NCBI RefSeq assembly: GCF_031679605.1
Contig: NZ_CP117522.1
Span: forward strand, 9,610,001 to 9,674,000
Origin: Streptomyces luomodiensis
GTDB lineage: Bacteria > Actinomycetota > Actinomycetes > Streptomycetales > Streptomycetaceae
Direction of reading: 5' to 3'
Length of the DNA: 64,000 nucleotides
The notes below the pieces were generated by a model. It ran no database searches. It had not been told where the DNA came from and saw only the letters and a list, made by a program, of their open reading frames with translations. Shown here piece after piece: positions 16,809 through 25,510 of the stretch; within the stretch, counting starts at the first letter, position 1, and each line of letters begins with the position of its first letter. Made by a program: the position numbers and the translations under genes.

Positions 16809-18008
16809 ATGCGTGTGGTGGATGTCCAGGTGCTGGCGGCAGACGGGGGCTACCGGGTCTGTCGCTTCGTGAAGGTGACGACGGATGAGGGCCTGGTGGG
16901 GTGGAGCGAGTACTACGACCAGCTCAGTCAGGTGGATCTCACGTCGCTGATACTCCATCACGGGAGGTCGCTGATCGAGCATCGCATCGATCCGTGTTCG
17001 CCGGGCCTGGTCAGTTCGGCGTTGACCGCTACAACGCGGTTGACGGCCGGCGGAGTGCAGCAGCAGGCGATCGCCGCCCTGGAGAACGCATGCCTCGATA
17101 TTCAGGGCAAGGCGGCAGGCCTGCCCGTGTCCCGTCTGTTCGGCGGGCCGTTCCGGACTCGGATACCCGTCTACTGGACACACTGCGGCAGTCTGCGCGT
17201 GTGGCACGCGGCGTTCTTCGAGCGCGAGTTGGGCATGGCACCGGTACGGTCGCTGGAGGACCTGACCAGCTTGGGCCAACAAGCTCGGCGTCTGGGGCTG
17301 CGAGCGGTCAAGACGAACCCGGTCAGCTTCCGACCGGATGCGAAAGGGTGGAACGGTGGGTTCCGTATCGGTCCGAGGATGTTCGACCGCCGAGGCGACG
17401 ACTCGCTCATCGCCGACATCGAGGACCAGCTGGCCGCACTACGGGCCGGGCTCGGGCCGGACGCGGACCTGATGCTGGATGTGAGCTTCAGCCAGCGCAC
17501 CGAGGGCGCCGTGCGGTTGGTCCGATCTCTGGAGGGACACGGACTGCGGTGGCTGGAGCTGGACATCCCCGATCCGGAGGCGCTGGCGTTCGTCCGCCGC
17601 TCGAGCCGAACTCCTGTGGCCTCTCTGGAGTCGCTCTACGGGCTGAATGCCTACCGCCCGTTCCTACAGCAACGCAGCGCCGATGTCGCGATCGTGGACG
17701 TGCTGTGGAACGGCTTCTGGCAGGCCAACCGGATCGCCACTCTGGCCGACGCCTACGACACCGATGTCGCCCCGCACAACATGGTCGGGGAATTGGGCAA
17801 CCTCATCAGCGCACATTTCTGTGCCGCCATCCCCAACTTTTCGATCATGGAACTGCGGGTCGACGAAGCCCCCTGGACCCGCGACTACGTCACCAGCCCC
17901 ACCGTCTTGGACAACGGCGAACTCATCCTGCCCAGCGGACCCGGATGGGGCAGCGACATCAACGAGGACGCCGTCAAAGACCACCCACCACGCGCTCGAC
18001 CGCGCTGA
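16809..18008 (+). CDS. Mandelate racemase/muconate lactonizing enzyme family protein
   Basis: A 399-residue enolase-superfamily enzyme. The N-terminal capping domain is about residues 1-120. The barrel carries AVKTNP (candidate acid/base Lys), the first metal Asp in LMLDVSFSQ, the second acidic ligand in WLELDIPDPEA, the third in PVASLESLYG, and the likely His base in VAPHNMVGELGNL. Such enzymes abstract an alpha-proton from a carboxylate (racemase, lactoniser or dehydratase). Coupled to the upstream 2-hydroxyacid dehydrogenase, a sugar-acid or hydroxyacid dehydratase is plausible. The C-terminal tail is basic and Pro-rich. Confidence 0.87.
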   Translation: MRVVDVQVLAADGGYRVCRFVKVTTDEGLVGWSEYYDQLSQVDLTSLILHHGRSLIEHRIDPCSPGLVSSALTATTRLTAGGVQQQAIAALENACLDIQGKAAGLPVSRLFGGPFRTRIPVYWTHCGSLRVWHAAFFERELGMAPVRSLEDLTSLGQQARRLGLRAVKTNPVSFRPDAKGWNGGFRIGPRMFDRRGDDSLIADIEDQLAALRAGLGPDADLMLDVSFSQRTEGAVRLVRSLEGHGLRWLELDIPDPEALAFVRRSSRTPVASLESLYGLNAYRPFLQQRSADVAIVDVLWNGFWQANRIATLADAYDTDVAPHNMVGELGNLISAHFCAAIPNFSIMELRVDEAPWTRDYVTSPTVLDNGELILPSGPGWGSDINEDAVKDHPPRARPR

Positions 18009-18075
18009 GATCCCGCACGCCGCCGGCTGAGAGCTGGGTTCACGCGCAGGAACCGACCGGCGTGACAGCCGTCGC

Positions 18076-18106
18076 GGGCACGGATCACAAGTGCGGATCC
18101 GTGCCC
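18076..18106. terminator. Bidirectional terminator hairpin
   Basis: An 11-bp perfect stem, GGGCACGGATC (18076-18086) with its complement at 18096-18106, around a 9-base loop. It lies between the convergent MR/MLE-like gene (stop 18008) and the FAD oxidoreductase (stop at 18218). Confidence 0.7.
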
Positions 18107-18217
18107 ACAGCCGAGGCCGGATACACCGGCACCAGACTCCTGGCCGACGGTGGGATGACGGGCCGCTTCTTCGGGCACACCACCGCGAGTCCGCCGGCGG
18201 AGACGTCGCGGCCAATG

Positions 18218-19462
18218 TCAGATGATCGCGTTCTGGCGGGCGAGTTCGGCACGAACGGCGGCCACATCGTGCGGTATCCCGTCGGCATAGTGCGCGGCCG
18301 CGACGCCGGCGGCATGCCCGGTGGCGAAAGCGGCACCCATGACCCGCACCGAGGCGTACGCCTGGGCGTCGGCGCTGGTGAGGCGTCCGACACCCCAGAC
18401 ATTGTCGGTGTCGGCCGAGCAGATGGCGCCGTAGGGAACGTCGTACCAGCCGCGTCCCGCCAACTCGGTGTAGCGAGTGACGCCAGGACCTGCGTGGTCC
18501 TCGATCGGCCAGCCGCACCGGGCGATCGAGGATGCGGGCAGCTTACGCGTGGTGAGCACGTCGGACGCGGTCAGTGTCTCCCGGCCGATGAGATGCCGGC
18601 TTTCCCGGATACCCATCTGGGGACCGGTCTCGATCAGGTGCGCACCGGACCAGCCGGGAAGGTACGTGCGCAGCGCCGACAGATAATGCCACGCCTGACG
18701 GCGCGCACTGACCTCGTCTCGGCTGAGCGCATCGACGTCCAGCGCGTCGACCTGTTCATCGGCCAACAGCGCAACGACTTCACCGGTGAGCGGCAGATGC
18801 GCCGCGATGCCGGAGTCCCGGGCAAGCCGCACTCCGGCATCACGACGGTACGCGGCCACCGCCGCCCGCAATCCGTCGCGAGACAGATCGGCGTCCTGGG
18901 CGACCCCTCCGAAGCGGCACACCAACGTGCTGGTCTGCCGACGCTCGACCGGCTCCACTCGCACACCGGCACCCGCCGCCGCCAGTACCGCGCCGTCACC
19001 GCTGGCGTCCACGAACGCCGGCGCCGCGACGTTCTCACGACCACCCCGGTGGTACAACTCGACCTCGGTGACACGGCCATCCTCCCGCCGGGCGCCGATG
19101 AGCGTGGTGTGCAGGAGCACATCCACCCCGGCGGCCTCGGTGACCGCGTCACACGCCAGCTTGGTCGCCTCGGCGTCGAGCAGGATGACACGATTCCCCG
19201 AGGAGCTCATGGTCTTTTCCTCGTACGCACCGAGGTCACGTAGCTGCTTCAAGACCTGCTCGCCCGCCCCCGCGACCACGCGTTCCCCGCGCTGGTCGAA
19301 GAAGCCGCAATAGCCCAGCACCGAGCTGTTCGTGGCCGCTCCGCCCAGGAACGGAAACCGCTCGACCAGGAGCACTCGGGCGCCTGTCCGCGCGGCACCG
19401 ACGGCCGCTCCGATACCCCCCGCGCCGCCCCCGACGACAACGACGTCATATGACCTGCTCAT
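18218..19462 (-). CDS. FAD-dependent oxidoreductase
   Basis: A 414-residue flavoprotein that begins with the dinucleotide-binding motif VVVVGGGAGGIGAAVGAARTG followed by VLLVERFPFLGG. It belongs to the FAD_oxidored (PF12831-like) group. The FVDASGDGAVLAAAGA segment and the C-terminal GAAFATGHAAGVAAAHYAD close the FAD site. GGGGTGG precedes ATG 19462. It is divergent from the LysR gene at 19563, so LysR control is likely. It may dehydrogenate a substrate of the neighbouring hydroxyacid/enolase-type pathway. Substrate unknown. Confidence 0.85.
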   Translation of the reverse strand: MSRSYDVVVVGGGAGGIGAAVGAARTGARVLLVERFPFLGGAATNSSVLGYCGFFDQRGERVVAGAGEQVLKQLRDLGAYEEKTMSSSGNRVILLDAEATKLACDAVTEAAGVDVLLHTTLIGARREDGRVTEVELYHRGGRENVAAPAFVDASGDGAVLAAAGAGVRVEPVERRQTSTLVCRFGGVAQDADLSRDGLRAAVAAYRRDAGVRLARDSGIAAHLPLTGEVVALLADEQVDALDVDALSRDEVSARRQAWHYLSALRTYLPGWSGAHLIETGPQMGIRESRHLIGRETLTASDVLTTRKLPASSIARCGWPIEDHAGPGVTRYTELAGRGWYDVPYGAICSADTDNVWGVGRLTSADAQAYASVRVMGAAFATGHAAGVAAAHYADGIPHDVAAVRAELARQNAII

Positions 19463-19562
19463 CGACCACCCCTTTCTTGACCTGCGGCCAGTACACGATG
19501 TGCGGGGCGGGCGACGCCAATATCATTCGAACATCAGGCTCATAACGCAAAGGTATGGCTTC

Positions 19563-20447
19563 ATGGAGCTACGACAGCTGCGCTACTTCGTCGCGATTTT
19601 CGAACATCGCTCGGTCTCCCGCGCGGCTGAACACCTGCGGATCTCGCAGCCTGCGCTCACCCGCCAGCTCCGTCAGCTCGAGCGTCACGTGAACACGCCC
19701 CTGTTCGAACGCGGGCCCACCGGGGTCAGCCCCACATCGGCGGCGGTAGCTCTGCACGAGCATGCGAGGCTTCTGCTCCGGCTGGCTGACGCCACTGGCG
19801 AGGTCGCCCGCTCGGCCGGCCCGGCCAAGGAGATCGTGCGTGTCGGTCTGCCGCCCGGTACGCCCTCGGCGTGGCTGGACCAGGTACTTGACGCGCTGCG
19901 CAGCCACGCTCCCGGTGCGGCGATCCAGTTCACCGACGCCAGCAGTACCGACCAGGTACGGCTGCTGCGTGAAGGCCTTCTCGACATAGCCCTCGTCCAC
20001 CAGCGACCAGCGACTCGGTGCACGGCTCGGTTGCTCTACGAACAGCCGGCCGGGATCGCGGTGCGCCCCGGCCACCCGTTGGCCCGCCGTCGCCGCTGTC
20101 ACCTGGCCGAGCTCGACGGGCTGCGGATTCTCGCCCACAGCCGGGACCAAACCACCGCCGAACACGACCGTGTCCTTACCGTCGCGGAATCGCTTGACGT
20201 GCGCCCCGATTGGGTCTTCGCGTGGTTCATCGAGAACGCGCTCGCCTGCGCCACCGCCAGCGACGCCGATGCCGCGTTGCTCACCCGCCCCAGTGCCCAG
20301 CGGCTGTTGCCCGGTTGGCGCTGGCTACCGCTCACCGATCCCGGCTTCGCCTTGCCGACCTGGCTCGCCAGGCAACCGCGGGCCCGCGCGATCGTGGAGA
20401 GGGTGGCCGAGGTGGTCACGGCGACGGCCGCCGACCCGACCGCATGA
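19563..20447 (+). CDS. LysR family transcriptional regulator
   Basis: A 294-residue LTTR with the N-terminal HTH MELRQLRYFVAIFEHRSVSRAAEHLRI-SQPALTRQLRQLE and a periplasmic-binding-like effector domain from about residue 90. The 100-base gap to the divergent FAD oxidoreductase should contain its operator; I see AT-rich sequence around 19521-19550 but no convincing dyad. It is most likely the activator of the oxidoreductase. It lacks the ATTGGTAGCCAAT element in its own promoter. Confidence 0.9.
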   Translation: MELRQLRYFVAIFEHRSVSRAAEHLRISQPALTRQLRQLERHVNTPLFERGPTGVSPTSAAVALHEHARLLLRLADATGEVARSAGPAKEIVRVGLPPGTPSAWLDQVLDALRSHAPGAAIQFTDASSTDQVRLLREGLLDIALVHQRPATRCTARLLYEQPAGIAVRPGHPLARRRRCHLAELDGLRILAHSRDQTTAEHDRVLTVAESLDVRPDWVFAWFIENALACATASDADAALLTRPSAQRLLPGWRWLPLTDPGFALPTWLARQPRARAIVERVAEVVTATAADPTA

Positions 20448-20472
20448 ACCAAGCCGCCGACCCGACCGCATG
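20427..20472 (+). repeat. 20-bp direct repeat across the LysR stop codon
   Basis: The 20 bases GCCGCCGACCCGACCGCATG occur at 20427-20446 and again at 20453-20472, offset by 26 bases, with the first copy containing the start of the stop region. It looks like a small slippage duplication with no obvious function. Confidence 0.6.
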
Positions 20473-20668
20473 CACCACAGCGTCTCGGCCACTGTCGTCG
20501 TCGACTCGGTGCCGCGCTGGAGGTGCCCGGTCACGCTCGTGCCTTCCCAAGACCACCCCGCCGTGGCTCCCCACTCGAACCGGTGCTCTGCCAACCGTCA
20601 GTGCCGAGCAACGCCATGGTGTGTTCCTCTTGAGCAAGCGGTCGGAATGTTTCGCTGACGTGCCGGCA

Positions 20669-21772
20669 TCAGTCAGGCATGGTGAGGAGCGGCTTGATCA
20701 CCTCGCCGCGAGCCGACGCTTCGAGGGCATCCTCGACGCGCTCCAGCGGGAAGGACTCAATGAGCCGGTCGAAGGGAAACCGGCCCTGTGCGTACAGGTC
20801 CATCAGGGCGCCGATGAGTTCCAGGCTCCGGCCTCCGCCGCCGAGGACGCCTACGACCGACTTACCACGCAGCATGCTCCCGTGGTCGAGGCTCAGTTCG
20901 GCGCCGGCCGACGTTCCGCCGACGAGCACGCACGTGCCGAGCATGCCGACCGAGTCGGCCGCTTGCCGCGCGCCCGAGACGGTGCCGGTGCAGTCCACCG
21001 CGTGGTCCGCGGGACCGTCGCATATGTCGTGGATTGCGCGTACCGGGTCTTCTTGCGTCGTGTTCACGACGTGGGTGGCGCCGAGCTGCTTGGCCAGTGC
21101 CAGTCGCGACGCGTAGCGGTCGACAGCCACGATCCTGGTGGCTGCCGTGCTGACGCAGGCCATGATCGCTGATAGACCGACGGCGCCGACTCCGTAGACA
21201 GCGACCGACGCACCGGGCGACGGCCGGACGGTGTGGAAGACCGCTCCCGCTCCGGTGGCCAGACCACACGCGAGAGGACCCATGAGCCCAACGGGGAGCC
21301 CGTCGGGGATGGGTACCAGCGACGACGCGTAGGTCACCGAGTGGGTGGCGAACGACGACTGACCGAAGAAGTGGCTCGACAGCCGCTCGCCGGTGAGTTC
21401 ACGCAAGGCCGACGAGCCGTCTTGCCGACCGCCGCTCGACGCGAGCGCGAAGACCGACTGGCAGTATCTGTGCTCTCCTGCCCTGCAGTGTCGGCACCGT
21501 CCGCACCATGGCCAGCCGATGACGACGGCCTGGCCCTCCCGTACCTCGGACACGCCGTCGCCGACAGCGACGACGGTGCCGGCGCCCTCATGCCCGAGCA
21601 CTCCGGGCAGCGGAAACGGCAGGTTTCCGTCTCGTGTGGCGGCGTCCGTGTGGCAGATGCCACTGGCCGCGATCCTGACCAGCACCTCCCCGGGCCCGGG
21701 TTCATCAATCTCAACGTCCCGGACGTCGAACCGGCCGTGCAGCCTGTCCACGACCGCCGCGCTGACCCGCAT
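20669..21772 (-). CDS. Zinc-dependent alcohol dehydrogenase (aryl-alcohol dehydrogenase-like)
   Basis: A 367-residue medium-chain dehydrogenase. Catalytic zinc ligands are in SGICHTDAATRDG and LGHEGAG. The structural zinc lobe is CGRCRHCRAGEHRYC, with four Cys. The NAD site is AVYGVGAVGLSAIMA. Overall it resembles benzyl/aryl-alcohol dehydrogenases of the class III-like branch. AGGGGAG lies 6 bases before ATG 21772. Two ATTGG-type operators lie 84-96 and about 204-216 bases upstream, tying the gene to the dioxygenase regulon 10 kb away. It probably oxidises an aromatic alcohol to feed that pathway; specificity is inferred. Confidence 0.88.
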   Translation of the reverse strand: MRVSAAVVDRLHGRFDVRDVEIDEPGPGEVLVRIAASGICHTDAATRDGNLPFPLPGVLGHEGAGTVVAVGDGVSEVREGQAVVIGWPWCGRCRHCRAGEHRYCQSVFALASSGGRQDGSSALRELTGERLSSHFFGQSSFATHSVTYASSLVPIPDGLPVGLMGPLACGLATGAGAVFHTVRPSPGASVAVYGVGAVGLSAIMACVSTAATRIVAVDRYASRLALAKQLGATHVVNTTQEDPVRAIHDICDGPADHAVDCTGTVSGARQAADSVGMLGTCVLVGGTSAGAELSLDHGSMLRGKSVVGVLGGGGRSLELIGALMDLYAQGRFPFDRLIESFPLERVEDALEASARGEVIKPLLTMPD

Positions 21773-21855
21773 GAACTACTCCCCTCGCTGTGGCCTCTCG
21801 GAGGAACCCTCGCCACGAAGTCAGAGCCATGGCAGGAGGATCAATGGGAGACGTT

Positions 21856-21868
21856 ATTGGTAGCCAAT
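21856..21868. promoter_or_regulatory. Inverted-repeat operator, site 3 (upstream of alcohol dehydrogenase)
   Basis: ATTGGTAGCCAAT is a perfect ATTGG/CCAAT inverted repeat with centre TAG, 84 bases upstream of the alcohol dehydrogenase start. It is identical, in reverse complement, to the site at 10218. Confidence 0.65.
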
Positions 21869-21975
21869 CCATATGGCAAGGGTCACGGTATCTATGTGAT
21901 TTCCGGTCCTCTGTGGGCGGCAAGTCTGGATGGAGACGCACCAGAAGGCCATCGAGGGCATCCGACATCCGTGGA

Positions 21976-21988
21976 CTTGGCTACCAAT
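21976..21988. promoter_or_regulatory. Inverted-repeat operator, site 4
   Basis: CTTGGCTACCAAT matches site 2 at 12 of 13 bases and is spaced 120 bases from site 3, about 11 helical turns. Paired sites suggest looping. The surrounding 21773-22285 region (513 bases) holds no gene I can support. Confidence 0.5.
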
Positions 21989-22285
21989 CCTGATGGCCGA
22001 CTCGTGTCTGCCGCGCCGGCTGCTCGCGCGGAGTGCCGCGCTGCTCATGGGGGAAGGTCGGCTGCCGGACGCTGACCGGATCGAGTGTGAGCGGCTGGCG
22101 GAGGGCAAGAACTCGAGTCCGCACTTCGGGTACGGCGCTTCGTACCGCGGGCAGGGGGGGCCGGCCGCGGCCGATTGCGTCGCGCAGTACGCGTGCAAGC
22201 GGCCACTGCCGGCCTACCGGGCCCGACGGACAGAGGTCAGGTCCCCGTTTGCGACCGGGTCGTGTAGGCGGCGCCCGGACGACGA

Positions 22286-22774
22286 TCAGCCGTTCTCGCG
22301 TCGGTCCAGCGTGCTGCCCACCACCTTGGGATTCCCCTGCGTCCAGGTGCCGGTGACCCGTCGTCGGGCGATCCGCCAGCCTTCGGTCGTGCGCGTGAGC
22401 CGGTCCTCGTACCTGCCCCCGATGAGGAACTGGTCGCCGCCTTCGGTGTTCGCGCGGACGTGCTGGGCCAGGAAGTAGGCCGTCGCTTCGGCGGTATCAC
22501 CGTCGATGACGGTCTCGATGTTGGTGACCAGGTGCTGTGTGGTGTCCAGCGGCGGCAGGAACGCCTTGTAGTCGACGAGCATCCTGTCCAGTCCGACGGC
22601 CTGGCCGGTGGCGAAGTCGCCCACGGCCTCGGGGATGAAGCAGGTGGCCAGCAGGTCCCAGTCGCGGGTGTCCATCGCGCGGGCGAGCCGGTGCAGAACC
22701 TGGGCGATCTGGATCTGGTCGTGGTCCGGGCCGGTCGGCGCGTCCGCGGGAGTGGGGGTGGGGGTGGGGGACAT
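22286..22774 (-). CDS. NTF2/SnoaL-like protein
   Basis: A 162-residue SnoaL_4-type alpha+beta barrel protein. QIAQVLHRLARAMDTRDWDLLATCF is the typical first helix-turn-helix pair, followed by a strand-rich half (HLVTNIETVIDGDTAEATAYF, GGRYEDRLTRTTEGWRIARR). These folds act as small hydrolases, dehydratases or cyclases. I chose ATG 22774, since ATG 22780 is too close to AGGA. It lies 37 bases after the exporter gene on the same strand, so it shares that operon and probably TetR control. The N-terminal Pro-Thr repeats are low complexity. Confidence 0.8.
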   Translation of the reverse strand: MSPTPTPTPADAPTGPDHDQIQIAQVLHRLARAMDTRDWDLLATCFIPEAVGDFATGQAVGLDRMLVDYKAFLPPLDTTQHLVTNIETVIDGDTAEATAYFLAQHVRANTEGGDQFLIGGRYEDRLTRTTEGWRIARRRVTGTWTQGNPKVVGSTLDRRENG

Positions 22775-22811
22775 GTGCATCGTCCTGTCTGTGTCGTCTT
22801 GTTCGTCTGGT

Positions 22812-24287
22812 TCAGGTGTTGGGCTGCGGGGCGGGTGGCCGCTTGTGGCGGTAGAGCAGGGCGGTGAGGAATGCTCCCGCGGTGTAGGTGCCGGCGCCCC
22901 ACCAGTAGGCGACGGCATAGCCGTGGGTGGCGGCCTGTGCGGTGGCGGTCGGCGAGGTGCCGTGTGCGGCGAGGTAGTGGTCGGTTGCCGCGGTGGCCAG
23001 GGTGTTGAGCAGGGCGGTGCCGATCGAGCCGCCGATCTGCTGGCTGGTGTTGACCACGGCGGAGGCGACGCCGACGGTTCCGGGATCGACGCCCGAGGTG
23101 CCGGCCTGGAAGGACGAGGTGATGACGTTGCCGATGCCGAAGCCGATGAGCAGCAGGGCGGGCAGGACGCCGGTGGTGTAGGTGCTGTCCGGCTCCAGGC
23201 CGGTGAGCAGGACCATGCCGATGGCGCCCAGCACCATGCCGGTGGGCACGACCCTCCGGTGCCCGAGACGGGGCAGGAAGACGTTGGTCGCCAGCTGGGA
23301 GCCGATGATGAGCAGGACGACCATGGGCAGGAAGGCCAGCCCGGTCCGTATCGGCGAGTAGTGGAGGGAGTTCTGCAGGTAGTAGTTGACGAAGAGCAGC
23401 ACACCGAACATGCCGACGCTTGCCAGCAGGATGCCGCTGTAGCCGGCCGCGCGGTCGCGGTCGAGCAGGACGCCCAGTGGCAGCAGGGGGTGCGCTGCGC
23501 GCCGCTGCCAGGCGGCGAAGGCCACCAGTAGCAGCGCCGAGGCGGCGAGTGGTGCCCAGCTCAGCGGCGAGGTCCATCCGTCGGTCTCGGCCTCGGAGAA
23601 GCCGAGGACCAGGGCGAACAGCGCGGCGGAGACCAGCACCGCGCCGGGAATGTCGAGCGCCGGACGGGGTCCCTGACGCGGGGTGCGGCCGATGGACACG
23701 GTGGCCGCGGCCGCGGCCACCACGGCGATGAACACGTTGATGTAGAGCGTCCAGCGCCAGTTCAGGCCCTCGGTCAGAAATCCGCCGAGCAGCACGCCGA
23801 TCGCGCTGCCGGCGCCCGCGGCGGCACTGAACACGCCGAAGGCGCGGGCGCGTTCCTTCGGCGCGGTGAACGTTGTGGCCAGGACGGCCAGCGCCGTGGG
23901 TGCCAGCAGCGCGCCCGCCGCACCCTGGAGCACGCGGGCGGTCACCAGCATGCCGAATCCGTCGGCCGCACCGCCCAGTGCGGACGCGGCGGCGAAGCCC
24001 ACCAGGCCCGCGAGGAACGCGCGCTTGCGGCCGATCATGTCCGACACCCGGCCGCCGAGCAGCAGCAGACCGCCGAAGGCCAGCGAGTAGCCGGTGACGA
24101 TCCACTGGCGGTCGCCGTCGGAGAAGCCCAGGTCTGTCTGGGCCGAGGGGAGCGCGATGTTCACCACCGTGCCGTCCAGGACCACCATGAGCTGGGCCAG
24201 TACCACCGCGCCGAGCACCCACCAACGCCGCGCGGACGTGCCGTCGCCGGGCCGGGGCGGCGCTCCGCTTCGAAGTGCAGTTTCCAT
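22812..24287 (-). CDS. MFS exporter, DHA2 (EmrB/QacA) family
   Basis: A 491-residue drug:H+ antiporter-type protein with about 14 predicted helices. Hallmarks are motif D/A near the N-terminus (LAQLMVVLDGTVVNIALPSAQ, GGRVSDMIGRKRAFLAG) and motif C (VFSAAAGAGSAIGVLLGGFL). The frame is open further upstream, but the operator and the TetR gene occupy that DNA; ATG 24287 or 24299 are the credible starts. It is divergent from the TetR gene at 24384 and its promoter contains a 40-bp dyad, the standard arrangement of a ligand-induced efflux pump. Substrate unknown. Confidence 0.9.
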   Translation of the reverse strand: METALRSGAPPRPGDGTSARRWWVLGAVVLAQLMVVLDGTVVNIALPSAQTDLGFSDGDRQWIVTGYSLAFGGLLLLGGRVSDMIGRKRAFLAGLVGFAAASALGGAADGFGMLVTARVLQGAAGALLAPTALAVLATTFTAPKERARAFGVFSAAAGAGSAIGVLLGGFLTEGLNWRWTLYINVFIAVVAAAAATVSIGRTPRQGPRPALDIPGAVLVSAALFALVLGFSEAETDGWTSPLSWAPLAASALLLVAFAAWQRRAAHPLLPLGVLLDRDRAAGYSGILLASVGMFGVLLFVNYYLQNSLHYSPIRTGLAFLPMVVLLIIGSQLATNVFLPRLGHRRVVPTGMVLGAIGMVLLTGLEPDSTYTTGVLPALLLIGFGIGNVITSSFQAGTSGVDPGTVGVASAVVNTSQQIGGSIGTALLNTLATAATDHYLAAHGTSPTATAQAATHGYAVAYWWGAGTYTAGAFLTALLYRHKRPPAPQPNT

Positions 24288-24307
24288 GGACGTCACCATA
24301 AACGAAA

Positions 24308-24347
24308 CCAGCCAGTTCCGGAAACGCTTAGTTCCGGAACCGGCTGG
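24308..24347. promoter_or_regulatory. TetR operator: 40-bp dyad between exporter and regulator
   Basis: CCAGCCAGTTCCGGAA (24308-24323) and TTCCGGAACCGGCTGG (24332-24347) are inverted with one mismatch around an 8-base centre. Each arm contains the palindrome TTCCGGAA, so two dimers could bind. It lies immediately upstream of both divergent genes. Confidence 0.75.
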
Positions 24348-24383
24348 TACGCTGCTGGAGACATCGAAGGGAGTGCGTCGCGC

Positions 24384-25058
24384 ATGTCTGGAACAGCAGC
24401 CGCCATAAGCGGTGCCGGCGGGGCCGTGCCGGAGCGTCCCGCCCCGCGGCTCGGGCGCAAGCGGGACCACACCCGTGACGCGGAAATCCTCAAGGCCACG
24501 CTCGACGTCCTCGCCGAGACCGGGTACGAGGCCATGTCGATCGACATGGTCGCCACCCGCGCCAAGGCGGGGAAGGCCACGATCTACCGGCGGTGGGACA
24601 CCAAAGGGCACCTTGTACTCGATGCCATCTCCTCTTTGAAGGACACCGCGCTGTCCCCCGACCGGCTGCCGGACACCGGCTCACTGCGCGGCGACATGAT
24701 CGCGATGATCAACCCGCGCTGGCTCGGCGAGAGCGAGCAGCGCATCAAGATCCAGTCGGGTCTGATGTCCTTGCTGTACCGCGCTCCCGAACTCGCCGCG
24801 GCCGTCGACGCCGCGATCGTCGAGCCATCCGCCGCCGCCTACCGGCAGCTCATGGCGCGCGCCGTCGAACGCGGCGAAATCCCCGCCAGCACGGACATCG
24901 ACACGCTCGCGCTGATCATCCCGTCCATGAGCGCGTACCGCGTGATGTTCATGCGCGGATGCGCGGACCGGACATTCCATGAAGCCCTGGTCGACGAAGT
25001 GATACTGCCGGCGCTCGGCATCCGCCCCTCACAGACCGTCGCAGATCAGCGGTTCTGA
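24384..25058 (+). CDS. TetR family transcriptional regulator (exporter repressor)
   Basis: A 224-residue TetR-type protein. The HTH is at about residues 32-78 (ILKATLDVLAETGYEAMSID, KAGKATIYRRWDTKGHLVLDA), and a C-terminal ligand-binding core of the TetR_C_16-like type follows. GAAGGGAG precedes ATG 24384. It is divergent from the DHA2 exporter with the 40-bp dyad between them, so it almost certainly represses the exporter/NTF2 operon and itself. Confidence 0.9.
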   Translation: MSGTAAAISGAGGAVPERPAPRLGRKRDHTRDAEILKATLDVLAETGYEAMSIDMVATRAKAGKATIYRRWDTKGHLVLDAISSLKDTALSPDRLPDTGSLRGDMIAMINPRWLGESEQRIKIQSGLMSLLYRAPELAAAVDAAIVEPSAAAYRQLMARAVERGEIPASTDIDTLALIIPSMSAYRVMFMRGCADRTFHEALVDEVILPALGIRPSQTVADQRF

Positions 25059-25193
25059 CATACAGCACGATTCCGTGAAAGCCACGTCGATCGAGTACCG
25101 AGGGCCAGTTCGACGGCCTGTGACGTCGCAGTCCAGTCCGGCTGCTCCGTGCTCACTCGGCGTTCCCCGCCTTCGTAATGTCTCCATGGCCGT

Positions 25194-25350
25194 CCGACGT
25201 ATCCCGCCACCGACGCGCTCTGCCAGCTCGCGAGCCGCCTGGAGGTGAACGTCCTGGGCACCAGCCCCGGCTACCTGGCGGCCTCCCGCACGGCCGGTGT
25301 GCGGCTCGCCGACCACCACCCGGCCTCGCTCGAGCGCCTGGGGGCCGGGT
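25194..25350 (+). pseudogene. Internal fragment of an acetoacetyl-CoA synthetase-like gene
   Basis: The frame reads PTYPATDALCQLASRLEVN then VLGTSPGYLAASRTAGVRLADHH. This matches the middle of acetoacetate-CoA ligases (the FGTSAAYL-type region). There is no start, no adenylation motifs and no continuation, so it is a relic. It abuts a Cas1 relic on the other strand. Confidence 0.55.
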
Positions 25351-25369
25351 GTAACGGCGGCCGCGCCGG

Positions 25370-25510
25370 GGGGGGCACCGGTGCGGCGGCGCGCTCTCGG
25401 TAGCAGTCCTTCACCCGGCGCCCCTCGCGGCCCAGGAGTTCCTGCCGGGTGAGGCCGACAGGGTCCTCGTCGGGAAAGCGCAGCCGGTACATGGCGCATG
25501 CGGCAGCCAG
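25370..25510 (-). pseudogene. Fragment of a type I-E-like Cas1 gene
   Basis: The minus strand reads LAACAMYRLRFPDEDPVGL then TRQELLGREGRRVKDCYRE. This closely follows the Cas1 pattern of an R-x-MY-x-x-RFP start and LRGREG-x-RV near the catalytic region. A stop precedes it and similarity ends after about 40 residues. No repeats or other cas genes are visible in the window. Confidence 0.5.

Noticed and set aside
16901..19243. 780-codon plus-strand frame
   Set aside because: It crosses a terminator hairpin and runs through two real genes (MR/MLE-like and FAD oxidoreductase). Composition indicates a high-GC shadow.
19463..19562. LysR T-N11-A operator between FAD oxidoreductase and LysR genes
   Set aside because: Several T-N11-A spacings can be found in the AT-rich part, but none has convincing dyad symmetry.
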